27,291 nucleotides of DNA, from positions 1-27,291 of the forward strand of contig CAYNIT010000030.1 in NCBI GenBank assembly GCA_964397205.1, written 5' to 3'. Source of the DNA: Phaeodactylibacter sp964397205 (lineage in GTDB: Bacteria > Bacteroidota > Bacteroidia > Chitinophagales > Saprospiraceae). Below the pieces are notes generated by a model. That model searched no databases and was not told the DNA's origin. It worked only from the letters and a program-made list of their open reading frames with translations. The position numbers were made by a program, and so were the translations under genes. The first letter of the stretch is position 1, and every line of letters starts with the position of its first letter. Below are positions 14,874-22,791 of the stretch, piece by piece.

Positions 14874-16409
14874 ATGCCATTCTTCGGAAACCTGATCAAG
14901 AGAAGCCTGAGCGTTGGGGAAAAACTACAGAACCGCCGCCGCGCTGACCCCCTGCAATTACAAAGGCGGACGCTCCGCCGGCTCCTTAAACGGGCACAGC
15001 AGACCGCCTTCGGGCAGTACTACGACTTTAACAAACTGCTGCACGAGAAAGAGCGCTGCATCGAGGCTTTCCAACAAAAAGTGCCGGTATTTGACTACGA
15101 TGCGATGTACAGCAAATGGTGGCACATGACGCTTCGGGAAGTAGCGGATGTCAGCTGGCCGGGGAAAATCAAATACTTTGCCCTGAGCTCGGGCACCTCC
15201 GGAGCGCCCAGCAAGCACATACCAATTTCGGAGGAGATGCGCAGAGCTATGAAGCACGCTGGCTTGCGCATGTTTTTCGCTCTGACCAACTTCGAGGTGG
15301 AGCCAGAATTATACACCAAACCGATGCTCATGCTGGGCGGCAGCAGCGACCTGGACAATCAGGGCGGTTTTTACCAGGGCGACTTAAGCGGCATCAACGC
15401 TACGCAGCCGCCTTTCTGGCTGCGGCCCTACTACAAGCCCGGCGACAAAATCGCCCGCATCAAAAGCTGGGAAGAAAAAATCACAGAAATTTCCCGCCAC
15501 GCTCCCGAATGGGACATCGGCTTCCTGGTAGGCATCCCCTCTTGGCTACAATTGATGATGGAGCGCATCATTGAGGACCATCAGCTGGAAACCATCCACG
15601 ATATATGGCCCAATCTCGAAGTTTGCGTGCACGGAGGTATTGCCTTCGAACCACTCAGAAAGAGCTTCGAACGCCTGCTGGCTCACCCTCTGGTCTACAT
15701 GGACTCTTATCTGGCATCCGAAGGCTTCATCGCCTACCAGCAGCGGCCAGAAACCAACGCCATGCGCTTGCTGCTGCACAACGGTATTTTCTTTGAATTC
15801 ATCCCCTTCAATGAAGACAACTTTGATGAGGATGGCCATATCCGCTCCAACCCTGCAACCTTCACCATTGATGAAGTAGAGGAAGGCGTAGACTACGCCT
15901 TGCTGATCACCACCTGCGCCGGCGCCTGGCGCTACCTTATAGGGGATACCGTGCGCTTCCCCGACCGCACTATCCCCGAAGTGCTGATAACGGGGCGTAC
16001 CAAGCACTTCCTCAGCATCTGCGGAGAGCACCTCTCAGTTGACAATATGAACCAGGGCATACAGCAAGTGGAAGAAGAACTCCACCTAAGCATCAGGGAA
16101 TTCACTGTCGGCCCGGTGCAGCGAGGCAACCGCTTTGTCCATCGCTGGTACTTGGGCTGCGAAAGAGAAGCCAATACCGAACACGTGAAAGCGGTACTCG
16201 ACCGGCGGCTGCAGGAGGTAAATGCGGACTACAAAACGGAGCGCGACAGTTTGCTGCAGATGGAAGTAGAGCTTTTGCCCATCGATGTCTTCTACGAATG
16301 GCAAGCCGAAAAAGGCAAGCTGGGCGGCCAAAATAAATTTCCCCGCGTAATGAAAGGCAAGCGCTTTGCCGAATGGGATAGCTTCGTACACCAAAGAAGC
16401 CGTCGATAA
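14874..16409 (+). CDS. GH3 auxin-responsive promoter family protein (acyl-adenylate/amide ligase)
   Basis: GH3 enzymes are members of the ANL superfamily; plant ones adenylate a carboxylic acid (auxin, jasmonate) and join it to an amino acid. Bacterial members are common in Bacteroidota, but their substrates are unknown. This 511-aa protein has the adenylation loop LSSGTSGAPSKHIPIS (104-119), the acceptor/adenylate region YLASEGFIAYQ, GAWRYLIGDTVRF, and the hinge block ITGRTKHFLSICGEHLS. The ATG at 14874 (MPFFGNLIKRSL) is preferred: the frame opens earlier, at 14826, but that extension is low-complexity basic and lies in the leader. A LysE-type exporter gene begins 56 bp downstream. A one-mismatch -7 box (TATCTTTA, 14677-14684) lies about 190 bp upstream. 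Confidence 0.9.
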   Translation: MPFFGNLIKRSLSVGEKLQNRRRADPLQLQRRTLRRLLKRAQQTAFGQYYDFNKLLHEKERCIEAFQQKVPVFDYDAMYSKWWHMTLREVADVSWPGKIKYFALSSGTSGAPSKHIPISEEMRRAMKHAGLRMFFALTNFEVEPELYTKPMLMLGGSSDLDNQGGFYQGDLSGINATQPPFWLRPYYKPGDKIARIKSWEEKITEISRHAPEWDIGFLVGIPSWLQLMMERIIEDHQLETIHDIWPNLEVCVHGGIAFEPLRKSFERLLAHPLVYMDSYLASEGFIAYQQRPETNAMRLLLHNGIFFEFIPFNEDNFDEDGHIRSNPATFTIDEVEEGVDYALLITTCAGAWRYLIGDTVRFPDRTIPEVLITGRTKHFLSICGEHLSVDNMNQGIQQVEEELHLSIREFTVGPVQRGNRFVHRWYLGCEREANTEHVKAVLDRRLQEVNADYKTERDSLLQMEVELLPIDVFYEWQAEKGKLGGQNKFPRVMKGKRFAEWDSFVHQRSRR

Positions 16410-16465
16410 GCTTGCTCAGGCTGCGGGTATTTCATTTTTTCACCTTTTCTTTACGGTCAAAAAGC

Positions 16466-17104
16466 ATGGATCTCGTTTTTCAGGGGGTCAAAGTTGGCTT
16501 GATTCTGGCCCTGCTGATCGGCCCAATATTCTTTGCAGTAGTACAAGCTGGGGTAGAGGAGGGCTTCCGGGCAGGCGCGGCTGTGGGTTCTGGCATCTGG
16601 GTCAGCGATTTTATGTTCATCATGACCGTGTACTGGGGGCTATCCTACATCAGCAAGGTCGTTGCCAGCCCTGAGTTCCCGCTGTACCTTGGCATCGGCG
16701 GCAGTATCACGCTCACCTTATTTGGCCTGGGGTCTTTGCTCACCAACCCCAAAGGAGGACACCTGCCGGCATGGTCCAAGAGCAGCCTGCGCACCTCCTC
16801 CTACCCTAGCCTCTGGCTGAAAGGCTTTCTCATCAATACCCTCAACCCCTTTACCTTTTTCTTTTGGGTGGGCGTAGCCACAACGGTGGTGGTGGATGGC
16901 GAACTGGAGTATACCGAAGCCCGCTACTTCTTCGGCGGTATCCTGGGGACCATCATTTCTACGGATTTGCTGAAAGCCCTGATGGCCAAACGCATCCGCA
17001 AGTGGCTCCGCCCTAAACACTTGCTTTGGCTGCGCCGCGTGTCTGGCATCGCCCTGATTATCTTTGCCCTGGTGCTGCTGGGCAGGGTCCTTTGGATGTT
17101 ATGA
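16466..17104 (+). CDS. LysE family transporter
   Basis: The 212-aa integral membrane protein has about six hydrophobic segments and the family's N-terminal signature GLILALLIGPIFFAVVQAGV, followed by GFRAGAAVGSGIWVSDF; a central block reads FLINTLNPFTFFFWVGVATT. LysE-superfamily proteins export amino acids or related small molecules across the inner membrane; the substrate here cannot be read from sequence. The start is ATG 16466 (MDLVFQGVKVG). The frame is open from 16412, but the extra residues are not hydrophobic-helix-like in register. It follows the GH3 gene by 56 bp and is probably co-transcribed. Its last 6 bp overlap the end of the convergent alkB gene (shared TTATGA). Confidence 0.9.
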   Translation: MDLVFQGVKVGLILALLIGPIFFAVVQAGVEEGFRAGAAVGSGIWVSDFMFIMTVYWGLSYISKVVASPEFPLYLGIGGSITLTLFGLGSLLTNPKGGHLPAWSKSSLRTSSYPSLWLKGFLINTLNPFTFFFWVGVATTVVVDGELEYTEARYFFGGILGTIISTDLLKALMAKRIRKWLRPKHLLWLRRVSGIALIIFALVLLGRVLWML

Positions 17105-18142
17105 AACCGCTTGATCTATGCGCCAGTCCATAACCCGAAACCACAGGGGCGGGACCAGAGATAACAGAATCGCCCCGGGGTAACCAGTCGGGAGCTGCGG
17201 GCTTTCCGGCTGATGGCGCAAAATCTGGTACTTGCGGGAAGCTTTGTAGTGATGGTCAGAGTGCCGCGTCAGTTCGTAGAGGAATATCCGCCCCAGTTCA
17301 TGGTCAGAATTCCAGGAATGCTGAGGCCCCACCCGCTCATAACGGCCGTTGGGCAGCCGCTTGCGTTCCAGGCCGTAGTGCTCAATGTAATTAACGGACT
17401 CTAGCATCAAAAAGCCAAAGACAGCGATAGCCACTGCGTAGGGAACCATAGCCCACCCCATCCACAAGCCTACCCCAGCTAGGTAAACCAGCTGCAGCAG
17501 GGTAAAACGGATCATCTCATTGTCAAGGCTCAGCACGGGCTTACCAGCCCGCTTTTGGCGCTCCGCCTCCAATCGCCAAGCACCAAGGTACCCCCCAATA
17601 ACAGACCGGAACCAAAAAGCGTAAACGGTTTCGCCCCGCCGCGAACTAGCCGGGTCCCTGGGAGTAGCTACGTGCTTATGGTGCCCAAGGTTATGCTCAA
17701 TGATGAAGTGATTGTAAAGGGCAGGCAGGAGAAGGGCTTTCGCCAACAAACGTTCTGTGTAATTGCTGCGGTGCCCCAGCTCGTGTGCTACATTAATGCC
17801 TGCCGTACCAATGACTAAACCTACGCTGCAGGTCATCCCAGTGATTTCGTAACCAGCCAGGCTTCCTTCCGACAAGGTATACAAATAGTACGCTACTAAA
17901 CCATACACCAGCGGCAGGTTGAAGTACAGCAGGTAATCGAACAGACGAGCTCGGCTGCGCGCTGCTTCTGCCTCCTCCGGATGGTTTTCGGGCGATTGGG
18001 GCACGAAAAGCTCTACCACCGGGATAAGCACAAATCCCAGGTATAGGGCGGCGAAAGACCAAACTCCCCCGAAAAAAACAGCTGCGTAAGCAGACAGGGG
18101 CAACAGGTAAGCTATCAGATACTTGGCATCACGTTGGTTCAT
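17099..18142 (-). CDS. alkB: AlkB-type membrane alkane/fatty acyl hydroxylase
   Basis: A 347-aa integral membrane diiron protein. The histidine boxes of the alkane 1-monooxygenase family are all visible: HELGH (120-124), EHNLGHHKHVATPRDPASS (149-167, including the EHxxGHH box and the TPxDPA tail), NYIEHYGL (251-258) and LTRHSDHH (291-298). Hydrophobic segments lie at about 8-46, 70-90, 100-120, 213-250 and 320-338. The enzyme inserts oxygen at the terminal carbon of alkanes or related chains, using rubredoxin electrons. No rubredoxin gene is adjacent, and the protein is shorter than Pseudomonas AlkB (about 400 aa), so the natural substrate is uncertain. It starts at ATG 18142, 110 bp after the FG-GAP lipoprotein gene on the same strand, and overlaps lysE tail-to-tail by 6 bp. 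Confidence 0.9.
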   Translation of the reverse strand: MNQRDAKYLIAYLLPLSAYAAVFFGGVWSFAALYLGFVLIPVVELFVPQSPENHPEEAEAARSRARLFDYLLYFNLPLVYGLVAYYLYTLSEGSLAGYEITGMTCSVGLVIGTAGINVAHELGHRSNYTERLLAKALLLPALYNHFIIEHNLGHHKHVATPRDPASSRRGETVYAFWFRSVIGGYLGAWRLEAERQKRAGKPVLSLDNEMIRFTLLQLVYLAGVGLWMGWAMVPYAVAIAVFGFLMLESVNYIEHYGLERKRLPNGRYERVGPQHSWNSDHELGRIFLYELTRHSDHHYKASRKYQILRHQPESPQLPTGYPGAILLSLVPPLWFRVMDWRIDQAVS

Positions 18143-18207
18143 CTTGACAAATCCATTTGATACCCTAAAATAATACGGATTCCAGAAAAGTGCAAGATGT
18201 GGATAAG

Positions 18208-18247
18208 CCTACAGCCCGACACTTCGGCAGAATGAGCGGGCCGTAGG
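18208..18247 (-). repeat. Inverted repeat / possible terminator after the FG-GAP lipoprotein gene
   Basis: Stem CCTACGGCCCG (18247-18237, minus strand) pairs with CGGGCTGTAGG (18218-18208), 11 bp with one G-T pair, around an 18-base loop. It begins 5 bp after the stop codon of the lipoprotein gene. No T-run follows on the minus strand, so it may be an mRNA 3'-end stabiliser or a weak terminator rather than a classic rho-independent one. Confidence 0.5.
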
Positions 18248-18252
18248 TTATT

Positions 18253-21200
18253 TTACTGCAGCGCCGGAGCGCCCTTTGATTGGGTTCGGGCGTACATTTC
18301 GACGGGGCCGTCGTTGTTGGCCACAACCAGGGCTGTACGGCCCGGCTTTCCCAGGCGGATCAGCGCAATATCCTTGACATTCCGGTGCAGAAACAGGCCG
18401 CTGTCCGGCATGTAGAGCGAGCTTTGGAAAGTGCCGTCTCCGTTGCCCAGCAGCAACAGCCCCTTGCCAGCGTCGTAGGCGGGCGTCTCAACCTCTGTTT
18501 CAAACATATTGCCGCCAATAACAGCATCCAGATGGCCGTCCCCGTTAAAGTCTTCTGTGACAATACTGTTGATGGGAGCGATTTGGGCCGCCACCGGGAG
18601 GTCATGCAAGCTAAATTTACCATCCCCGAGATTTTCCATGTACACGCTCGCAAAGTTGTCTGCTTCATAGTGCAGGGCAGCCGAAAGCTTTTCTTTGCCG
18701 TAGATGTCCTCCAGGGAGGAAGAGGCAAACTTGGCGTAAGACTGGAATTTTTCGGCCAGGAAAGGCATCTGGGTGGTTGAGCACTCCTTGCCCCGCACTG
18801 GCACTATGTCGCCTTTGTAATGCTTGCTCAGTACGATATCGAGCGTGCCATTGTCGTCGAAATCGTTGCAGAATACATGCAGGTTTTTCTTTTCGCTGGG
18901 ATGAAACTTGTTGTTCAGCCCAATGTTGCCGACGATGAAGTCCTGGTCGCCGTCTCCGTCGAAATCTCCAGGAGCAATCTGATACCACCATCCGCGCTTG
19001 CCCCTAGCTTCGAGCGCATTCTCACTTGCTAACTGGCCCTGCTCGTTTTTCAGCAGGGTGATGGGCATCCATTCCCCCACCAAGAAGAGGTCTTCCCAGC
19101 CATCTCCGTCTGTATCCGTCCAGGCAACATCGGCAACCATACCGATGCGCTGTAGAGCGGTAACTTCGCTGGTAATATCCGTAAACTTTCCCCTATCATT
19201 CTGCAGGAGGTAAGACTGCGGGGGGTGCGGGTATTTGCCTGGCAAAGTGCGGCCCCCTACGAATAAATCCAAATCGCCATCTTGGTCCCAATCGGCAGCA
19301 GCAACAGCTGCAGTACTTGAGAGGATCTCTGGCAACTTATCACTGGCTTTCCTTAGGTTGCCCTTGCCGTCGTTAAGGTACAAACGGTCTTGCAGCAAGC
19401 GGGAGCCTTCCCGGAAGGCACCACCCCCACCGCTAGCTACGTACAGGTCCAAGTCCCCGTCTTGGTCTGCATCAAAAAACAGCGCACCGAGGTCCTCCTG
19501 CTCCGCATCCGCAGCAAGGGCGGGCTGGGCAGTAGGACGAAATGCCATAGAGGGCAACTGGGTGTAAACAACGCCGCTCTGCCCTTTGGCGCCACCCAGG
19601 TAGAAGTCCTGTAGGCCATCTCCGTTGATGTCGCCCACAGCCAGGCTCGGCCCGAGCCGGGACTGACGGTGGGGAAGCAGCACTTCGGTCGCGAAGTCAT
19701 CGTACTCGTTTTCGCGATGGAGAAAGTCCATAGCTTTCTGCTGCTGGGTGATATTCGCAAAATAGGGTTTGGGCTCGCTCTCAGACACCGGGCGGCGCTC
19801 CGCCTCATTCATATCCACCGTATGGGTTTGATTGATGCCGGGAGCTTCAAGGGTAGTAGTGGTACCGTCCGGCCAGTGGATTTCGGCCCGGTCAATTTGT
19901 TTCACCTCTCCTAGCCCAAAGTGAGCAACGGGCTCGACCTGGGATTGGTACCCTCGGGTAAAATGGTATTCTACCATCTGTTGCTCCGCTCCGTAGAACA
20001 GCTTGACCTTAGAATGGAGGCAGCGGTTCTGAGATGCGCCGGCTTTTAACCGAAACCGAATGTAGTTGGCACCACTTCTTTCCCGGCTATTGTTGCGGTA
20101 CACAAAAGCTTTGCTGCCCAGGTTGTTGGCCACCAGGTCCAGGTCGCCGTCCTGGTCCAGATCGGCATAAGCCGCGCCATGAGAAAAGGAGGGCTGGCCC
20201 AGCCCCCAGTCCTTGCTCACATCCGAGAATGTCAGGTTGCCCTCGTTCCGGAACATGTAATTGGGAATCGGCTGCGAATTGGCCTTCTGCAGGTGCTCGA
20301 AGTAGGCTTCCTTGGATTTGCCCACCTTTTTGTAGTGCTCTTTGAGCCCCAGCCGCCAGTCGTTGTCTTTGGTATCTCTCCAGTAGCCATTGGTTACGAG
20401 GTAGTCCTTTAGGCCGTCGTTATCAAAGTCTGCCAGCAAAGCCGACCAGCTCCAGTCGGTCTGTGCAGTGCCTGCCATCAGCGCCATCTCGCTGAATATG
20501 CCGTAGCCGCGGTTGAGCTGCAATGTATTGAACATATACTGCGGCGCGTACCCCATGGCCTCGTTCAGCCAGGTAAATTGGGCTACATTCATGGAGGCCA
20601 TCAGGGTTTTATTGCGGAAGTGGTCAGCCGGGGTCATGTCGACTACTGCCAGATCTGTCAGGCCGTCGTTGTTGATATCAGCAGCATCACAACCCATGGA
20701 GTAGAAGGAGATGTGCGAATTTTTGCTCTTGATCCGGTCTGTGAAGGTGCCGTCGCCATTATTCAGATAAAAAAAATCAGGAATAAAGTAATCGTTGGCT
20801 ACGTATACATCCAGATAACCGTTTTCGTCAAAATCAGATATGGCCAAGCCGAGGCCAAAGCCTACCTTGTTGACGCCAGCCTGCTCGGTGATGTCGGTAA
20901 AGGAGCCGTTCCCGTCGTTGCGGTAGAGGGTGTTGATGTGCCGCTTCTGCTCCTCGGGCTTCAGTTCGGAGAACTTTTTGTGCCAGCGAACGCCATCCCC
21001 CTCCATGTTGCGCAGCGAGTGGTTCATGACGAATAGGTCTAAGTCTCCGTCCCGATCCATGTCGAAAAATGCGGATTGCGTGCTGCGGCCCCCATCTTCT
21101 ATGCCGTAGGCTGCTGCCTGCTCGGTGAAGGAGCCGTCTTTATTGTTGATATAGAGCTGATTGGCCAGTTTTTCCTGCATATTGGTGGGGCCGGAATTGC

Positions 21201-21624
21201 TCACGTAGATGTCCAGCCAGCCGTCTTCGTTGATATCGGCCAGGCTGACCCCTGTCGACCATTTATTCTCGGACGAGATACCGGCTTTAGCGGTGACATC
21301 TTCGAATTGCCAGTTGCCTTTATTGAAGTAGAGCTTGTTGTCGGCATCATTGCCGCAGAAGAACAGGTCCGGCAGCTCGTCTCCGTTGAGATCACCTACA
21401 GCGACACCTCCTCCATTGTAGAAGTAATCGTAGATGCTCAGGCAGCGCTGTGGAGTTTCCACAATCTTATTCTGAAAGCCGATGCCCGTTTCCGCCTCGG
21501 ACAGCAGGGAAAAAGCAGGCAAATCGGGCTGCTTTTCAGCAACGGATGCCTCTTCATCGCACGAATACAACAGCAAAGCCAGGCCAAGGCATAATGGGTA
21601 GCTAAGGTAAGTCGGTAATCTCAT
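18253..21624 (-). CDS. Large FG-GAP/VCBS-repeat lipoprotein with ASPIC/UnbV domain
   Basis: The 1,123-aa exported protein starts at ATG 21624 (MRLPTYLSYPLCLGLALLLYSC); a TTG two codons upstream is rejected. The lipobox LYSC ends the signal peptide. The mature part holds many FG-GAP-like units of the form GDLNGDxxxDLFF, DFDxNGYLDVYVAND, DLDQDGDLDLVANN and DGDGDQDFIVGN, with calcium-type DxDxDG loops. These should form one or two seven-bladed propellers. An ASPIC/UnbV domain lies in the middle, about residues 525-605 (SKVKLFYGAEQQM to EIHWPDGTTTTLE). Such proteins are abundant in Bacteroidota and are usually listed as VCBS or CRTAC1 family; binding of glycans or surface proteins is suspected but not shown. 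It lies upstream of alkB on the same strand. Confidence 0.92.
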   Translation of the reverse strand: MRLPTYLSYPLCLGLALLLYSCDEEASVAEKQPDLPAFSLLSEAETGIGFQNKIVETPQRCLSIYDYFYNGGGVAVGDLNGDELPDLFFCGNDADNKLYFNKGNWQFEDVTAKAGISSENKWSTGVSLADINEDGWLDIYVSNSGPTNMQEKLANQLYINNKDGSFTEQAAAYGIEDGGRSTQSAFFDMDRDGDLDLFVMNHSLRNMEGDGVRWHKKFSELKPEEQKRHINTLYRNDGNGSFTDITEQAGVNKVGFGLGLAISDFDENGYLDVYVANDYFIPDFFYLNNGDGTFTDRIKSKNSHISFYSMGCDAADINNDGLTDLAVVDMTPADHFRNKTLMASMNVAQFTWLNEAMGYAPQYMFNTLQLNRGYGIFSEMALMAGTAQTDWSWSALLADFDNDGLKDYLVTNGYWRDTKDNDWRLGLKEHYKKVGKSKEAYFEHLQKANSQPIPNYMFRNEGNLTFSDVSKDWGLGQPSFSHGAAYADLDQDGDLDLVANNLGSKAFVYRNNSRERSGANYIRFRLKAGASQNRCLHSKVKLFYGAEQQMVEYHFTRGYQSQVEPVAHFGLGEVKQIDRAEIHWPDGTTTTLEAPGINQTHTVDMNEAERRPVSESEPKPYFANITQQQKAMDFLHRENEYDDFATEVLLPHRQSRLGPSLAVGDINGDGLQDFYLGGAKGQSGVVYTQLPSMAFRPTAQPALAADAEQEDLGALFFDADQDGDLDLYVASGGGGAFREGSRLLQDRLYLNDGKGNLRKASDKLPEILSSTAAVAAADWDQDGDLDLFVGGRTLPGKYPHPPQSYLLQNDRGKFTDITSEVTALQRIGMVADVAWTDTDGDGWEDLFLVGEWMPITLLKNEQGQLASENALEARGKRGWWYQIAPGDFDGDGDQDFIVGNIGLNNKFHPSEKKNLHVFCNDFDDNGTLDIVLSKHYKGDIVPVRGKECSTTQMPFLAEKFQSYAKFASSSLEDIYGKEKLSAALHYEADNFASVYMENLGDGKFSLHDLPVAAQIAPINSIVTEDFNGDGHLDAVIGGNMFETEVETPAYDAGKGLLLLGNGDGTFQSSLYMPDSGLFLHRNVKDIALIRLGKPGRTALVVANNDGPVEMYARTQSKGAPALQ

Positions 21625-22157
21625 ATTCAATGGTTATTGCATGGCTTCCTTGCGAAAGGCTTAGTCTTAAAAAAATCCAGAAATCAAAACCGGTTGTCCA
21701 GGAGCAGCCAACAGTGCGGGTACTGCTTCCTTTTTCCTACGAGAAAGGTAAAGAAATGTTACCGTTTCAAGGTGAAGAAGGGGCCGCCTATGTATCAATT
21801 TTTATTGCCAGCGGTACTAATGGAAGCTGTGCTCACGTTCCTGTTTTGCTTTTTGGCCCCCTTGCCTCGCTACAGCGGCAGCGAGGCCTGCTTTTCGGGC
21901 GGGAGGCAGCAAAAAAATTTAGATTATCCCCAAAGCCGAACCAGCAGGCGATCATACCGCGAAGCAGCCTAATTAAAAATTTAAAATAAAAAACCGGGTT
22001 TTTCATTTAATAAAATTTTGACACAGCCGTTTAATAACGCGTTAATTCAGAATTAAATTTTGGAGCTTAGCTTGACCCGTAGCCCTTTTACACCTACTTT
22101 TGCCCTGTCTTACTGCGGTTACTCGGCCGCATGGCAAAACCCTTAAAACAACGTATA
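21625..22157. other. Divergent intergenic region with hairpin and AT-rich promoter segment
   Basis: These 533 bp separate two divergent genes. A perfect 8-bp stem, GCCTCGCT (21864-21871) with AGCGAGGC (21880-21887), has an 8-base loop. From about 21965 to 22075 the sequence becomes very AT-rich and leads into the promoter at 22072-22102. Two overlapping plus-strand frames (from 21630 and 21637) are over 100 codons long, but lack any recognisable domain or signal and overlap each other in different frames; I do not call them. Confidence 0.6.
22072..22102 (+). promoter_or_regulatory. Bacteroidota-type promoter for the 22158 outer-membrane gene
   Basis: TTG at 22072-22074, exactly 20 bp, then TACTTTTG at 22095-22102, a full match to TTG/TAnnTTTG, downstream of an AT-rich tract. 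The gene start is 55 bp after the -7 box. Confidence 0.75.
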
Positions 22158-22730
22158 ATGAAAAGTATCACCTTTGTTCTCCTATTAACTGTATGCAGCT
22201 TTTTTACCGCTCAAGCCCAAGCCGGTTTCAAAGCCGGCGATGTTGAAATAGCCGCTGGCATGGGGGTTTTCTCGACGTACTTCAAGGACGGCGCCCAGAC
22301 AGTAGTGCCCCCGCTGAGCGCCCGCCTGCAGGTACGCTTAGTCCCCAACTTTTCTCTCGGGGCATTCGCCGCTTACTCCTCTTCCGAAGTAAAGCAACGC
22401 CCGCTGCCCGACGGCACCTTTCAGGACATTTCCAACGAAACGCTACTAGTGGGCTTGCGGGCAGCCGCGCACAGCCACCGTTTGGGCAACTGGGATGTGT
22501 ACGGCGGCATGACGCTCGGATACGCCATGCCGGACATTCAGGAGTCCATCAATGGCGTACCCAAAAGCGTAGAGCCGGAGGGGCCTTCGTTTCGCCGGCC
22601 CAGCAAGAACACTGTGCTCTACAGCGCCTTCGTCGGCGCTACCTACTACCCCCTCGAGCGCATCGGCGTTTTCGGCGAGGTCGGTTATGGCATCTCCATC
22701 TTGAGCTTTGGCTTCAGCGCCCGCTTGTAA
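22158..22730 (+). CDS. Small outer-membrane beta-barrel protein
   Basis: From ATG 22158 the protein is 190 aa, with a clear signal peptide (MKSITFVLLLTVCSFFTAQAQ) cut before AGFKAGD. An upstream in-frame ATG at 22131 adds a basic stretch that would bury the signal and is rejected. The mature part alternates polar and hydrophobic residues in short strands (RLQVRLVPNFSLGAFAAYSS, WDVYGGMTLGYAMPD, YSAFVGATYYPLERIGVFGE) and ends in a barrel-type strand with a near-terminal aromatic, LSFGFSARL. This pattern is typical of small 8-stranded outer-membrane proteins of Bacteroidota. No specific family or function is evident. It stands alone between two promoters. Confidence 0.8.
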   Translation: MKSITFVLLLTVCSFFTAQAQAGFKAGDVEIAAGMGVFSTYFKDGAQTVVPPLSARLQVRLVPNFSLGAFAAYSSSEVKQRPLPDGTFQDISNETLLVGLRAAAHSHRLGNWDVYGGMTLGYAMPDIQESINGVPKSVEPEGPSFRRPSKNTVLYSAFVGATYYPLERIGVFGEVGYGISILSFGFSARL

Positions 22731-22748
22731 ACAATATAAGCTATGGAA

Positions 22749-22779
22749 TTGGGTGGCATTGCAGCCGCTCCTATCTTTG
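22749..22779 (+). promoter_or_regulatory. Bacteroidota-type promoter for kdsA
   Basis: TTG at 22749-22751, exactly 20 bp, then TATCTTTG at 22772-22779. Only 12 bp separate the -7 box from the kdsA ATG at 22792, so the mRNA should have a leader of just a few bases. Confidence 0.75.
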
Positions 22780-22791
22780 CAGTAAAACAAG

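Noticed and set aside
14662..14895. 77-codon frame ahead of the GH3 gene
   Set aside because: It overlaps the GH3 start in another frame, has no signal or domain, and looks like leader sequence.
21630..21989. Two overlapping 110-120-codon frames upstream of the 22158 gene
   Set aside because: They overlap in different frames, contain the hairpin, and have no coherent protein pattern.
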